From Limosilactobacillus oris (GTDB lineage: Bacteria; Bacillota; Bacilli; Lactobacillales; Lactobacillaceae), in the NCBI RefSeq assembly GCF_025311495.1, contig NZ_CP104398.1, positions 744,001 through 808,000 on the forward strand: DNA of 64,000 nt, written 5' to 3'. Position numbers and translations under genes: made by a program. The notes beneath the pieces were generated by a model. The model saw only the letters and a program-made list of their open reading frames with translations. It did no database searches and was not told where the DNA came from. Below, one piece after another: positions 18,997 to 25,748 of the stretch. Position 1 is the stretch's first letter. Each line of letters opens with the position of its first letter.

Positions 18997-19025
18997 ATTA
19001 TACCGGGCCAGCTAATAAAAAGCAA
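18997..19025 (-). promoter_or_regulatory. Promoter of the 43-residue gene
   Basis: TTGCTT (19020-19025) and TATAAT (18997-19002) with a 17-base spacer on the minus strand, close to the vegetative consensus. Confidence 0.7.
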
Positions 19026-19207
19026 GTCCTGGTCAAAAAGCATTCACAAGCGGGCTCATTTCAACTTCTGCTGCCAAAAAATTTACTAAATTCTTCCTTT
19101 TACTATGACATTTTACTAGCAAGCAGAAGCCTACTCCACCATCGCATCCGTAAAGATGACTAGACCAATTTAGTATTATCAGCTTTTAAATACCAATATA
19201 TTAGGTC

Positions 19208-19236
19208 TTGCATTGTAGACCAATCGAGTGTAGTAT
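19208..19236 (+). promoter_or_regulatory. Promoter of the 37-residue gene
   Basis: TTGCAT (19208-19213) and TAGTAT (19231-19236) with a 17-base spacer. The spacer and -10 region (GACCAATCGAGTGTAGTAT) closely resemble those of clpP 350 bases downstream (GACCAACCGAGTATAGTAT). Confidence 0.6.
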
Positions 19237-19295
19237 ACAAGATGTGATTAAGAGCTACGAAATAAAAAGGCAATTAGCTCCAGGAGGGCATTATT

Positions 19296-19409
19296 ATGAC
19301 TAACACGAAATCATTGAACGTTTTTATTACGACCGCTGACTGGCGTGCCTTAGACCGGCAGAGTGCTGCAACTGAATTAGCCCTGCTCTGCACGGACATC
19401 AACCACTAA
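19296..19409 (+). CDS. 37-residue peptide of unknown function
   Basis: A short frame starting MTNTKSLNVFITTADWRALD and ending CTDINH. CAGGAGGG lies 7 bases before the ATG, a promoter with 17-base spacing precedes it, and copy (b) of the dispersed terminator element follows 19 bases after the stop. These signals make translation likely. The peptide is soluble, has one Cys and one Trp, and has no signal sequence. It could also be a remnant of a longer gene. I do not recognise it. Confidence 0.55.
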   Translation: MTNTKSLNVFITTADWRALDRQSAATELALLCTDINH

Positions 19410-19424
19410 AATCAATAATATTGA

Positions 19425-19530
19425 AGAGAGGCTGGGAATAAACTCAGCCTCTTTACTGTATTTAAGGCTAAAAATTCAGCAACGCAGTAGCCGGCTGGCA
19501 GGTCAAATAGGCTGTCATCCCCTCTTTCTT
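19425..19530 (+). repeat. Dispersed 3'-flanking element, copy (b)
   Basis: Hairpin 1 is AGAGGCTG/CAGCCTCT (19427-19452), then TTACTGTATTTAA, the CAACGCAGTAG box, CCGGCTGGCAGGTCAAATAGGCT, and a pyrimidine-rich end. It follows the 37-residue gene in the sense direction and ends just before the clpP control region. Confidence 0.8.
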
Positions 19531-19553
19531 TTTTAGCCAACAGGAGATAAAAC

Positions 19554-19570
19554 ATTTGACCTTTTTTGAC
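19554..19570 (+). promoter_or_regulatory. CtsR box of clpP
   Basis: TTTGACC-TTT-TTTGACC is a perfect tandem heptad. On the other strand it reads GGTCAAANNNGGTCAAA, the CtsR consensus. It overlaps the -35 box of clpP. Confidence 0.85.
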
Positions 19571-19583
19571 CAACCGAGTATAG
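19555..19583 (+). promoter_or_regulatory. Promoter of clpP
   Basis: TTGACC (19555-19560) and TATAGT (19578-19583) with a 17-base spacer. The -35 box is inside the CtsR operator. Confidence 0.75.
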
Positions 19584-19594
19584 TATTAATATCA

Positions 19595-19621
19595 GTTAGC
19601 AATGATTGCTAACGAGTGCTA
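19595..19621 (+). promoter_or_regulatory. CIRCE-like (HrcA) site of clpP
   Basis: TTAGCAATG-N9-GAGTGCTAA: the right arm is a perfect CIRCE arm, the left arm matches 7 of 9, and the spacing is the canonical 9. It sits in the 5' leader, 20 bases before the start codon. The left part also forms a separate perfect palindrome, TTAGCAA-TGA-TTGCTAA, so another regulator cannot be excluded. Confidence 0.6.
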
Positions 19622-19640
19622 ATTACAAGGAGGCCACATA

Positions 19641-20234
19641 ATGAACTTAGTTCCTACTGTCATTGAGCAGTCATCACGCGGTGAACGTGCTTATGATATT
19701 TACTCACGGCTTCTGAAGGACCGGATTATCATGTTATCTGGTCCAATCGAAGACGAAATGGCAAACTCAATCGTTGCGCAGCTCCTCTTCTTGGACGCGC
19801 AGGATTCAACTAAAGATATCTACCTTTACATCAATTCTCCTGGTGGTGTTGTTACCTCCGGGATGGCAATCTACGACACGATGAACTTCATCAAGTCCGA
19901 CGTGCAGACGATTGTTATCGGGATGGCCGCTTCCATGGCGAGTGTCTTAGTTTCATCCGGGACCAAGGGTAAGCGGTTTGGCTTACCACACTCCCAAGTG
20001 CTGATTCACCAACCATCTGGCGGTGCGCAGGGTCAACAAACTGAAATCGAAATTGCTGCTACTGAAATTCTGAAGACCCGGAAGATGATTAACGAAATTC
20101 TGGCTAAGAATTCCGGTCAGCCAATTGAAAAGATTAACCGTGATACCGAACGGGACCACTACTTAACTGCTCAAGAAGCGGTTGACTATGGTCTGCTGGA
20201 TGGCATCATGGAAAACAACTCGAGCTTAAAGTAA
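19641..20234 (+). CDS. clpP: ATP-dependent Clp protease proteolytic subunit
   Basis: Forms the tetradecameric protease chamber that degrades proteins fed by ClpX, ClpC or ClpE. The 197 residues contain the full catalytic triad: Ser98 in GMAASMAS, His123 in IHQPSGG and Asp172 in DTERDHYL. The N-terminus [20 protein letters not shown] is typical. The ATG at 19641 follows AAGGAGG. It is monocistronic with CtsR and CIRCE-like operators upstream and a bidirectional terminator downstream. Confidence 0.98.
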   Translation: MNLVPTVIEQSSRGERAYDIYSRLLKDRIIMLSGPIEDEMANSIVAQLLFLDAQDSTKDIYLYINSPGGVVTSGMAIYDTMNFIKSDVQTIVIGMAASMASVLVSSGTKGKRFGLPHSQVLIHQPSGGAQGQQTEIEIAATEILKTRKMINEILAKNSGQPIEKINRDTERDHYLTAQEAVDYGLLDGIMENNSSLK

Positions 20235-20244
20235 GCGCGGGTAC

Positions 20245-20283
20245 TAAAAAAGGAAGCTACGAAAATTCGCAGCTTCCTTTTTT
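20245..20283. terminator. Bidirectional terminator between clpP and whiA
   Basis: AAAAAAGGAAGCT/AGCTTCCTTTTTT stem with a 13-base loop, between the convergent stop codons. Confidence 0.88.
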
Positions 20284-20286
20284 AGT

Positions 20287-21225
20287 TTAAACCGTTTTGC
20301 TCGTGCGGAGTTCATCGGCGTAGGCATTCAGTTTCCGTAAGCGGTGGTTGACGCCCGACTTAGAAATTGGCCCACCTGGGACAAGCTGGCCAAGTTCCTT
20401 GAGACTAACCTCCTGGTGGTTCAGCCGGGTCTGGGCAATTTCACGCAGCTTATCCGGGAGACTTGCCAGACCAACGGTGTCCTCAATCAGCTTAATGTTT
20501 TCGATCTGCCGGGTTGAGGCGTTGGCTATCTTGTTCATGTTGGCGTTCTCGCAGTTCACCAGCCGGTTGACCGAGTTTCGCATATCGCGAACAATCCGGA
20601 CGTTTTCAAATTGGAGCATCGAGTTAGTCGCCCCGATCAATGACATGAAGTTGGCAATTTTTTCGGCTTCCTTGAGGTAAACAATGTAACCACTGCGCCG
20701 GGCCGTCGTCTGGGCATTGAGGCCAAATTGGTTCATCATCTGGGCAATCATTTCGTTGTGCTCCTCGTACAGGGAGTAAATCTCCAGGTGGTAGCTGGAG
20801 GTCTCCGGATTATTAACGGACCCCCCTGCTAGAAAGGCCCCCCGTAAGTAGGAGCGAACCATCCACTCATCCTTGAGCAGGTCTAACGGTACCTGTTCTT
20901 TGATCTGGAAGTTTTGCAAAATCCCCAGGTCATCAAGGACCCGTTGGGCAGAATAGCGCAGGCGAACAATGTACTGGTTGTTTTTCTTTAACTTCATCTT
21001 CCGCCGCACCACAATTTCACTTTCCACATTGTAAAATTCTTTCAGCAGCGAATAAATCCGGCGGGCAATCGCCGGATTTTCTGTTTGGATATTAAGAATT
21101 AACTGGCGGTTGGCAATGGCAATACTGCCGTTCATCCGGATTAACGCCATCAGTTCCGCCTGGGCGTTCTTCTGGTGGACTTTAATCGCCGTCAGTTCCT
21201 TTTTAACTTCACTCGCGTAGGACAT
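20287..21225 (-). CDS. whiA: DNA-binding protein WhiA
   Basis: A homologue of the Streptomyces sporulation regulator. In Firmicutes it is linked to cell division and chromosome segregation. The 312 residues show the LAGLIDADG-like N-terminal half ([15 protein letters not shown] at about 127, YHLEIYS) and a C-terminal helix-turn-helix ([27 protein letters not shown]). The start at 21225 follows GAGGAGAG. It is last in rapZ-yvcK-whiA, 12 bases after yvcK. Confidence 0.96.
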   Translation of the reverse strand: MSYASEVKKELTAIKVHQKNAQAELMALIRMNGSIAIANRQLILNIQTENPAIARRIYSLLKEFYNVESEIVVRRKMKLKKNNQYIVRLRYSAQRVLDDLGILQNFQIKEQVPLDLLKDEWMVRSYLRGAFLAGGSVNNPETSSYHLEIYSLYEEHNEMIAQMMNQFGLNAQTTARRSGYIVYLKEAEKIANFMSLIGATNSMLQFENVRIVRDMRNSVNRLVNCENANMNKIANASTRQIENIKLIEDTVGLASLPDKLREIAQTRLNHQEVSLKELGQLVPGGPISKSGVNHRLRKLNAYADELRTSKTV

Positions 21226-21237
21226 TACTCTCCTCCT

Positions 21238-22224
21238 CTATTCGTGGACCTGGTGGAGGCGGTTCATCAATTCGGCTACTACCCGATCACGATCATGGAA
21301 AGCCCCGTTGTCTTTCAAACGGAGGAAATTAGCACTGATGACCCGGCAGCCCAGGTCTCGCAAGCCCTGGAAATCGTGCCCCACTGGCTGGGAAATCTCG
21401 TTCCACTGCTTAAAGTCCAGGTAATTTTTCGGTACCGGCTGGATATTAACCAGGACGGTGTCGATAAAGTTCTGTCCCAGGTGGCTGTTGAGAACGCGCA
21501 CGTGGTCGGCATCGGTAAAGTGGTCGGTCTCGCCCTTTTGGGTCATGATGTTGCAAATGTAGATAACTTCCGCCTTGCTTTTACATACCGCGTCTCGGAC
21601 CGCTTTAATCATTAAATTCGGCAGGATACTGGTAAAGAGGCTTCCGGGGCCGATCACAATCTGATCAGCCGCCCTGATTGCCTGAAGGACTTCCGGTACC
21701 GGCTGGATCTGGTCACCATCCGCCCCGTCTGCTGATGTTACCCAGACCCGCTTGATTCGCTGGTGAGCCGCCGTAATTTCAGCTTCCCCGCTAATTGTTG
21801 ACCCATCAGTAAATTCCGCGTTGAGGGTCAGTGGTTCGTTAGCGACCGGGTACACATGGCCGCGGATTTTCATCATCTGGGAGAGTTCCTGGACCGCTGG
21901 GAAAATTCCGCCACGCATTTCAGACAAGGCTGAAATAATCAGGTTGCCGATAGCGTGTCCTGCGAAAAACTGGTCCGAACTCTTGAAACGGTACTGAAAG
22001 ACATCTAATTCTAATGGTGACATTTCTGATAAGGCCACCAGGACATTACGAATGTCACCCGGCGGCACCACGTTAATGTAATTTCGCAGGATTCCCGACG
22101 AGCCGCCGTCATCAGCAACCGTCACGACTGCCGTCACGTCGGCATCCTGGTCACGAAGCCCCCGGAGAACGACTGGCAGGCCAGTCCCACCACCGATAAC
22201 AACTATTTTCGGCTTATGCATCAT
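21238..22224 (-). CDS. yvcK: YvcK/CofD-like protein (gluconeogenesis and cell-envelope factor)
   Basis: A 328-residue member of the CofD-like family that binds UDP-sugars in Bacillus and is needed for normal shape on gluconeogenic carbon. It has the N-terminal [23 protein letters not shown], and the [12 protein letters not shown] and [13 protein letters not shown] blocks. A GAGGGGAGTG site lies before the tandem ATG codons at 22224. It is 17 bases from rapZ and 12 from whiA, so one operon. Confidence 0.95.
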   Translation of the reverse strand: MMHKPKIVVIGGGTGLPVVLRGLRDQDADVTAVVTVADDGGSSGILRNYINVVPPGDIRNVLVALSEMSPLELDVFQYRFKSSDQFFAGHAIGNLIISALSEMRGGIFPAVQELSQMMKIRGHVYPVANEPLTLNAEFTDGSTISGEAEITAAHQRIKRVWVTSADGADGDQIQPVPEVLQAIRAADQIVIGPGSLFTSILPNLMIKAVRDAVCKSKAEVIYICNIMTQKGETDHFTDADHVRVLNSHLGQNFIDTVLVNIQPVPKNYLDFKQWNEISQPVGHDFQGLRDLGCRVISANFLRLKDNGAFHDRDRVVAELMNRLHQVHE

Positions 22225-22241
22225 CCACGTTCACTCCCCTC

Positions 22242-23111
22242 TTACTGCGCCTTGCTGATGTCACGGTGGTAAAGATTAACCTTATAACCATCCTTTTTAA
22301 GCCCCGCGGCCAGCTTGTTGGCAATCGTTACCGACCGGTGCTGTCCACCCGTGCAGCCAATTGCTACCGTCAAGCTGCTCTTGCCCTCCTTGATATAACC
22401 AGGCAGGGCGTTTTCCAACAACGACCGCAGGTGAGCGTAAAACTCTTGCGCCGCCGTGCTCTTCATAACGTACTCCTGCACCGCCGCATCATTTCCGGTC
22501 AGGTGCTTTAGTTTGGGCAGGTAGAAGGGGTTGGGGAGAAAGCGGACGTCCATTACGATGTCGGCATCCAGGGGGAGGCCGTACTTAAAGCCAAAGGACA
22601 TTACCTCAACAAAGAAGTTGCTTTCTTCGCCATTGCTAAAGAGCTTATCAATCCGCAACTTGAGGTTCCGGGGGGTCAAATCGGTGGTGTCAATGATCAC
22701 ATCCGCCCGGCTCTTCAGTTCACTCAACAATTGCCGTTCCATTTCCACCCCGTCCAGGATCCGGCCCTGCCGTGCCAATGGGTGCAGGCGGCGGGTTTCC
22801 TTATAGCGGGAAACCAGTTTGACGTTATTTGCGTCTAAGAAGAGCAGTTTGACGTCAAGGTCCGCGCGTTCCTTTAGTTTATGCAGAGTCGGCAGGACCT
22901 GGTCATAGAAGCCCCGCGACCGTAAGTCCATCACCATCGCGATCTTCTTAAATTCACCGGACTCCTCAATGACGTCGACAAACTTCTCCGCTAAGTTGGG
23001 GAGCATATTATCAATCACAAAATAGCCCAAATCTTCAAAACTGTGGACCGCGAGGGTTTTCCCGGCCCCGCTCATGCCGGTGATAATTACCACTTTCATT
23101 TTTTCCGTCAT
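22242..23111 (-). CDS. rapZ: RNase adapter/nucleotide-binding protein RapZ (YvcJ)
   Basis: A P-loop protein that in Enterobacteria directs RNase E to GlmZ and in Bacillus (YvcJ) affects competence. The 289 residues carry GMSGAGKTLA near the N-terminus, the Walker B-like DTTDL region and the C-terminal GCTGGQHRSV with FGFKYG. The ATG at 23111 follows AAGGAG with 8 bases spacing; the frame is open to 23117 only through a TTG. It is the first gene of rapZ-yvcK-whiA. Confidence 0.95.
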   Translation of the reverse strand: MTEKMKVVIITGMSGAGKTLAVHSFEDLGYFVIDNMLPNLAEKFVDVIEESGEFKKIAMVMDLRSRGFYDQVLPTLHKLKERADLDVKLLFLDANNVKLVSRYKETRRLHPLARQGRILDGVEMERQLLSELKSRADVIIDTTDLTPRNLKLRIDKLFSNGEESNFFVEVMSFGFKYGLPLDADIVMDVRFLPNPFYLPKLKHLTGNDAAVQEYVMKSTAAQEFYAHLRSLLENALPGYIKEGKSSLTVAIGCTGGQHRSVTIANKLAAGLKKDGYKVNLYHRDISKAQ

Positions 23112-23184
23112 CACCAATTCTCCTTCTCAGACAACTTTTTTAACATTGTACCACAACTATGCCGGGCGTGTCTTTTTCCCGCAA

Positions 23185-23700
23185 TCATTCCACAAGATTG
23201 TGCCTGTCTAATAACTTGACCACTGCCGGTGATAAAAAGGGCGCGACGTGCTCTTTAGTCAGCTCTTCGTCGCCAAAAACTCGGATCCCGTGTTGCTGCA
23301 GGAGGGCGGCCGTCACCCCCTGCCCGACTATCCGTTGACCAGCAAAGTTACCATCATAGATTACCTTGCTTCCGCAGGCCGGACTCTTTTGTTTCAGGTA
23401 GGCCACTGTCACCTGGTGTTTCTGGGCAATCGCGAGGACCTGCCGCGCCGCCATCAGATAGTTGGCTGTCACATCAGCTCCGGATTTGGTTATCACCCGC
23501 GCCCGGCCTGCCAGGGCATCTGCCCCCGTTCCTCCCTGGATTTCCGCGGGTTCCCGCGGGGTATCAAAACCCGCCATAATTTCCGGGCAAACCGTGATGG
23601 CAGCCTCAACTGCCAGAAGTTTGACCGCCAGTGGCCGCCGGGCATTGCCACCATCGTAACGAACGTTGAAACCTGCTAAACAGGAACTTAATAAAATCAT
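23185..23700 (-). CDS. DUF523 family protein
   Basis: A 171-residue cytoplasmic protein of the DUF523 (YbbK) family. It has the conserved N-terminal MILLSSCLAG with an early Cys and VRYDGG, the CPE motif, and a later Cys in LKQKSPACGS. The cysteine pattern suggests metal or Fe-S binding, but the function is not known. The ATG at 23700 is chosen because the family begins there; an upstream in-frame extension would read through the DUF4097 gene's terminator. It stands alone between that terminator and rapZ. Confidence 0.8.
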   Translation of the reverse strand: MILLSSCLAGFNVRYDGGNARRPLAVKLLAVEAAITVCPEIMAGFDTPREPAEIQGGTGADALAGRARVITKSGADVTANYLMAARQVLAIAQKHQVTVAYLKQKSPACGSKVIYDGNFAGQRIVGQGVTAALLQQHGIRVFGDEELTKEHVAPFLSPAVVKLLDRHNLVE

Positions 23701-23741
23701 CAGCAACCGCCGCCTTTCTGTTCCCATCTTACCACGACAGC

Positions 23742-23777
23742 AAAAAGGCGACCCGGGAAGTTTTCCCGGCAACCGCC
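23742..23777 (-). terminator. Terminator of the PadR-DUF1700-DUF4097 operon
   Basis: CCGGGAA/TTCCCGG core extended by GGCG/CGCC, with TTTTT on the minus strand, about 7 bases after the stop. Confidence 0.8.
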
Positions 23778-23783
23778 ATGGAC

Positions 23784-24551
23784 TTATTCAACTGCTTGAA
23801 TATTCTTAATCGTGTTATCGCCGTCTTCGCTCGTCAGGTGGAGGAGGTTCGCAGCATTCTCATTGGCTGACTGTTGGCCGCTGTCATGGTCGGCGCCGTC
23901 AATTTCGTTATCACCGTCTGTCGTCTTCAGGAAGTAGCCATCGACGCGCGCGTCAACGACTTCATTGTCGCCGTCGCTGTTGTTTACAAAGTAGCTACCC
24001 CGGAAGGTAACGTTTCGACTGGTAAAGTCCCCAGACTCCAACCGGGCCTTGCCGCCTTCGACCGTCAAATCCCGCAAGTCGACATCCCCGTCCTGAGCGT
24101 CAATCGTTACTCCAGTGAGGTCGACCCCGTTAACCGTGACGTCGCCGCTAGTCGTCTTAATCGTTCCGGCGAGCTTGGTTCCTTTCGGGACGGTAATCGT
24201 AATTACATCCGCACTGCTATTGCTTCCCCAGATAGTCCCGTAAACGGTCTGCATTTGCTTAACCGTCACCAATTGGTCGGTAATGGCTGCTTTCGGTTGC
24301 AAAGCACTGCTTCCCTGATAGCTCATCTTGAACTCACGACCGGTCCTAACCCTGATATCCGCCGTAGTGGCGTTAATGTCCAGGCGGTCAAAGTGCTGGT
24401 TCGTCACTAAACTCTTGCTGACGTTCTTGGTAATTACTGGTTTGGGGCCGGCAAAGTGGACGTCGCGGGCGCCATGGCCCCAGAAGCCGATTGCGGTCAG
24501 AATCAGGCCAACGATTAAGAGCCCCAGACTAATTTTAAATAACTTCTTCAT
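23784..24551 (-). CDS. DUF4097 family cell-envelope protein
   Basis: 255 residues. An N-terminal hydrophobic anchor or uncleaved signal (about 7-24, LGLLIVGLILTAIGFWG) precedes a repetitive beta-solenoid domain. There, units such as TTSGDVTV, DAQDGDVDLRDLTV, LESGDF and TTDGDNEID recur about every 20 residues. This is the DUF4097 pattern also found in LiaG/LiaX-type stress proteins. It is predicted to face outside. It is last in an operon with DUF1700 (gap 2 bases) and PadR, a three-gene set associated with envelope stress in Firmicutes. Function inferred only from that. Confidence 0.8.
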   Translation of the reverse strand: MKKLFKISLGLLIVGLILTAIGFWGHGARDVHFAGPKPVITKNVSKSLVTNQHFDRLDINATTADIRVRTGREFKMSYQGSSALQPKAAITDQLVTVKQMQTVYGTIWGSNSSADVITITVPKGTKLAGTIKTTSGDVTVNGVDLTGVTIDAQDGDVDLRDLTVEGGKARLESGDFTSRNVTFRGSYFVNNSDGDNEVVDARVDGYFLKTTDGDNEIDGADHDSGQQSANENAANLLHLTSEDGDNTIKNIQAVE

Positions 24552-24553
24552 GG

Positions 24554-25165
24554 TTACTTTGTCCTCCTTTCCTGGAGTTTTTGATAGAGAAACTTAGAAA
24601 GGTTCGCGATTCCTTGTGCCAACAGGCGGATAATCCAATAGCCTAACGGAATAAAAATCAGGAAGCCCCCCAGCACTGCCAGGCCGATTCCCAGGTAGAA
24701 AATCCCGGTCATCGGTGCCGCCACCAGCAGGCCAAAGCCCAGGTACAGCATCGCTCCCGCCGTCACCAGCAGCCCTACGATCACGCCGAGCAGGCCAACA
24801 ATAATCCCGATGGCAACCCCCAAGGCCGCAATTAAGATCCCGAACGCTACGACACTGAGGACCAGGGTAATTGGCGAGGTCACGATGGCAATCAGGACTA
24901 GCCAAAATACCCGCCAGCTGGACTTGGTCGAGGCTGGTTTCCCTGCCCCGCCGTCCTTCTCATTAGCCTTAATCGAGTAGTCCGCCAAAATTTGATGGCT
25001 AAGCTGCCGCGGCGTTCCTAACTCAGCGACAATTTGCTCCCGCGTATCGTAGTGAGCGTCTTCGATAAACTCGTTGTAAAAGTCAACAGCATCCGCGCGC
25101 TCCGCTGCCGGCAAAGTAACTAAATATTTTTCTAATTCTTGGATGTATTTCTCTCGTGCATTCAT
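24554..25165 (-). CDS. DUF1700 family membrane protein
   Basis: 203 residues. A soluble N-terminal helical part (MNAREKYIQELEKYLVTLPAAERADAV, residues 1-65) is followed by four or five hydrophobic segments rich in Gly, Val and Leu from about 82 to 190. The pattern and the FYNEFIEDA motif fit the DUF1700 family. It is encoded between PadR (1-base overlap, TAATG) and DUF4097 (2 bases). It probably acts with them at the membrane; the mechanism is unknown. Confidence 0.82.
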   Translation of the reverse strand: MNAREKYIQELEKYLVTLPAAERADAVDFYNEFIEDAHYDTREQIVAELGTPRQLSHQILADYSIKANEKDGGAGKPASTKSSWRVFWLVLIAIVTSPITLVLSVVAFGILIAALGVAIGIIVGLLGVIVGLLVTAGAMLYLGFGLLVAAPMTGIFYLGIGLAVLGGFLIFIPLGYWIIRLLAQGIANLSKFLYQKLQERRTK

Positions 25166-25482
25166 TATTTCTCACCTCGCTGATAAAAAATTCGGTCCAG
25201 GTTCCCCTTATACTGCTCCCAAAGTGACAAAATTTCCGTTAGGCGCTGCTCACCAGCTGCCGTGAGCTGATAGTAACGCCGGTTACGGCCCTGGTACGGT
25301 TTGTCATAGGTCGTGAGGTCCCCGCTCTTCTTCAAACGGCGCAGGACCGGATACATTGTCGACTCCGAAATATCAATAACCGACTGCACACGCTGGGTCA
25401 GTGCATAGCCATAGTAGTCATCCTGTTTAAGAATCGCTAACACCACCCCATCGAGCAGCTCTGCTGTGATTTGTATTTTCAT
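25165..25482 (-). CDS. PadR-family transcriptional regulator
   Basis: 105 residues forming a winged-helix domain. ILKQDDYYGYALTQRV is the typical helix 2 region, STMYPVLRRLKKSGDL is the recognition helix, and YYQLTAAGEQRL is the wing. It belongs to the short PadR-s2 group with a C-terminal dimer helix. The ATG at 25482 follows GTGAGGTG; an in-frame GTG 9 bases upstream overlaps that site. It probably represses its own operon through the palindrome at 25508-25528. Confidence 0.9.
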   Translation of the reverse strand: MKIQITAELLDGVVLAILKQDDYYGYALTQRVQSVIDISESTMYPVLRRLKKSGDLTTYDKPYQGRNRRYYQLTAAGEQRLTEILSLWEQYKGNLDRIFYQRGEK

Positions 25483-25507
25483 CCTGTTCACCTCACTTAA
25501 TTCAACT

Positions 25508-25528
25508 ATATTATATCTTGTATAATAT
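25508..25528. promoter_or_regulatory. Palindrome on the PadR operon promoter (candidate operator)
   Basis: ATATTATA-TCTTG-TATAATAT is a perfect 8-bp inverted repeat. It covers the -10 box and spacer of the operon promoter, the expected place for a PadR autorepressor. Confidence 0.6.
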
Positions 25529-25538
25529 TAAATGTAAA
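25510..25538 (-). promoter_or_regulatory. Promoter of the PadR operon
   Basis: TTTACA (25533-25538) and TATAAT (25510-25515) with a 17-base spacer on the minus strand. Confidence 0.7.
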
Positions 25539-25567
25539 TATAATACTATTTAATTTAAGAGAGTGAG

Positions 25568-25742
25568 AAAAAACACCGAAAATCGGCTGGCAGATTTTCG
25601 GTGTTTGTCTTCGAACCTCCGCAAGGGTGGCTAGGTTGGTCAAATGCTGATTTATCAGCGTTTGAACTACCAGCCAGCTACTGCGCTGAGGCATTATTAT
25701 CTATAAAACAGTTAAGAAACTGAGGTTACTCCTAGCTGTTTT
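25568..25742 (-). repeat. Dispersed 3'-flanking element, copy (c)
   Basis: It starts 6 bases after the uvrA stop in the sense direction. Hairpin 1 is degenerate (AGCTAGGAG...CTCAGTTTCTT). It continues with AACTGTTTTATAGA, then CAGCGCAGTAGCTGGCTGGTAGTTCAAA, then AGCCACCCTTG. It ends in a strong hairpin 2 (AAACACCGAAAATC/GATTTTCGGTGTTT, 25571-25606) with a six-T run. This is the longest copy and hairpin 2 is likely the effective terminator. Confidence 0.8.
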
Positions 25743-25748
25743 GACTAT

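Larger units (their letters stand above)
18951..19295. other. 345-base intergenic region between two tiny divergent genes
   Basis: It holds the promoters of the 43-residue gene (minus) and the 37-residue gene (plus). Between them an AT-rich stretch has an 8-base inverted repeat CTTCTGCT (about 19063) / AGCAGAAG (about 19120). It also has two copies of TAGACCAAT (about 19161 and 19216), each followed by a TAGTAT or similar hexamer. No open frame with a ribosome binding site was found. A small RNA is possible but not shown. Confidence 0.5.
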
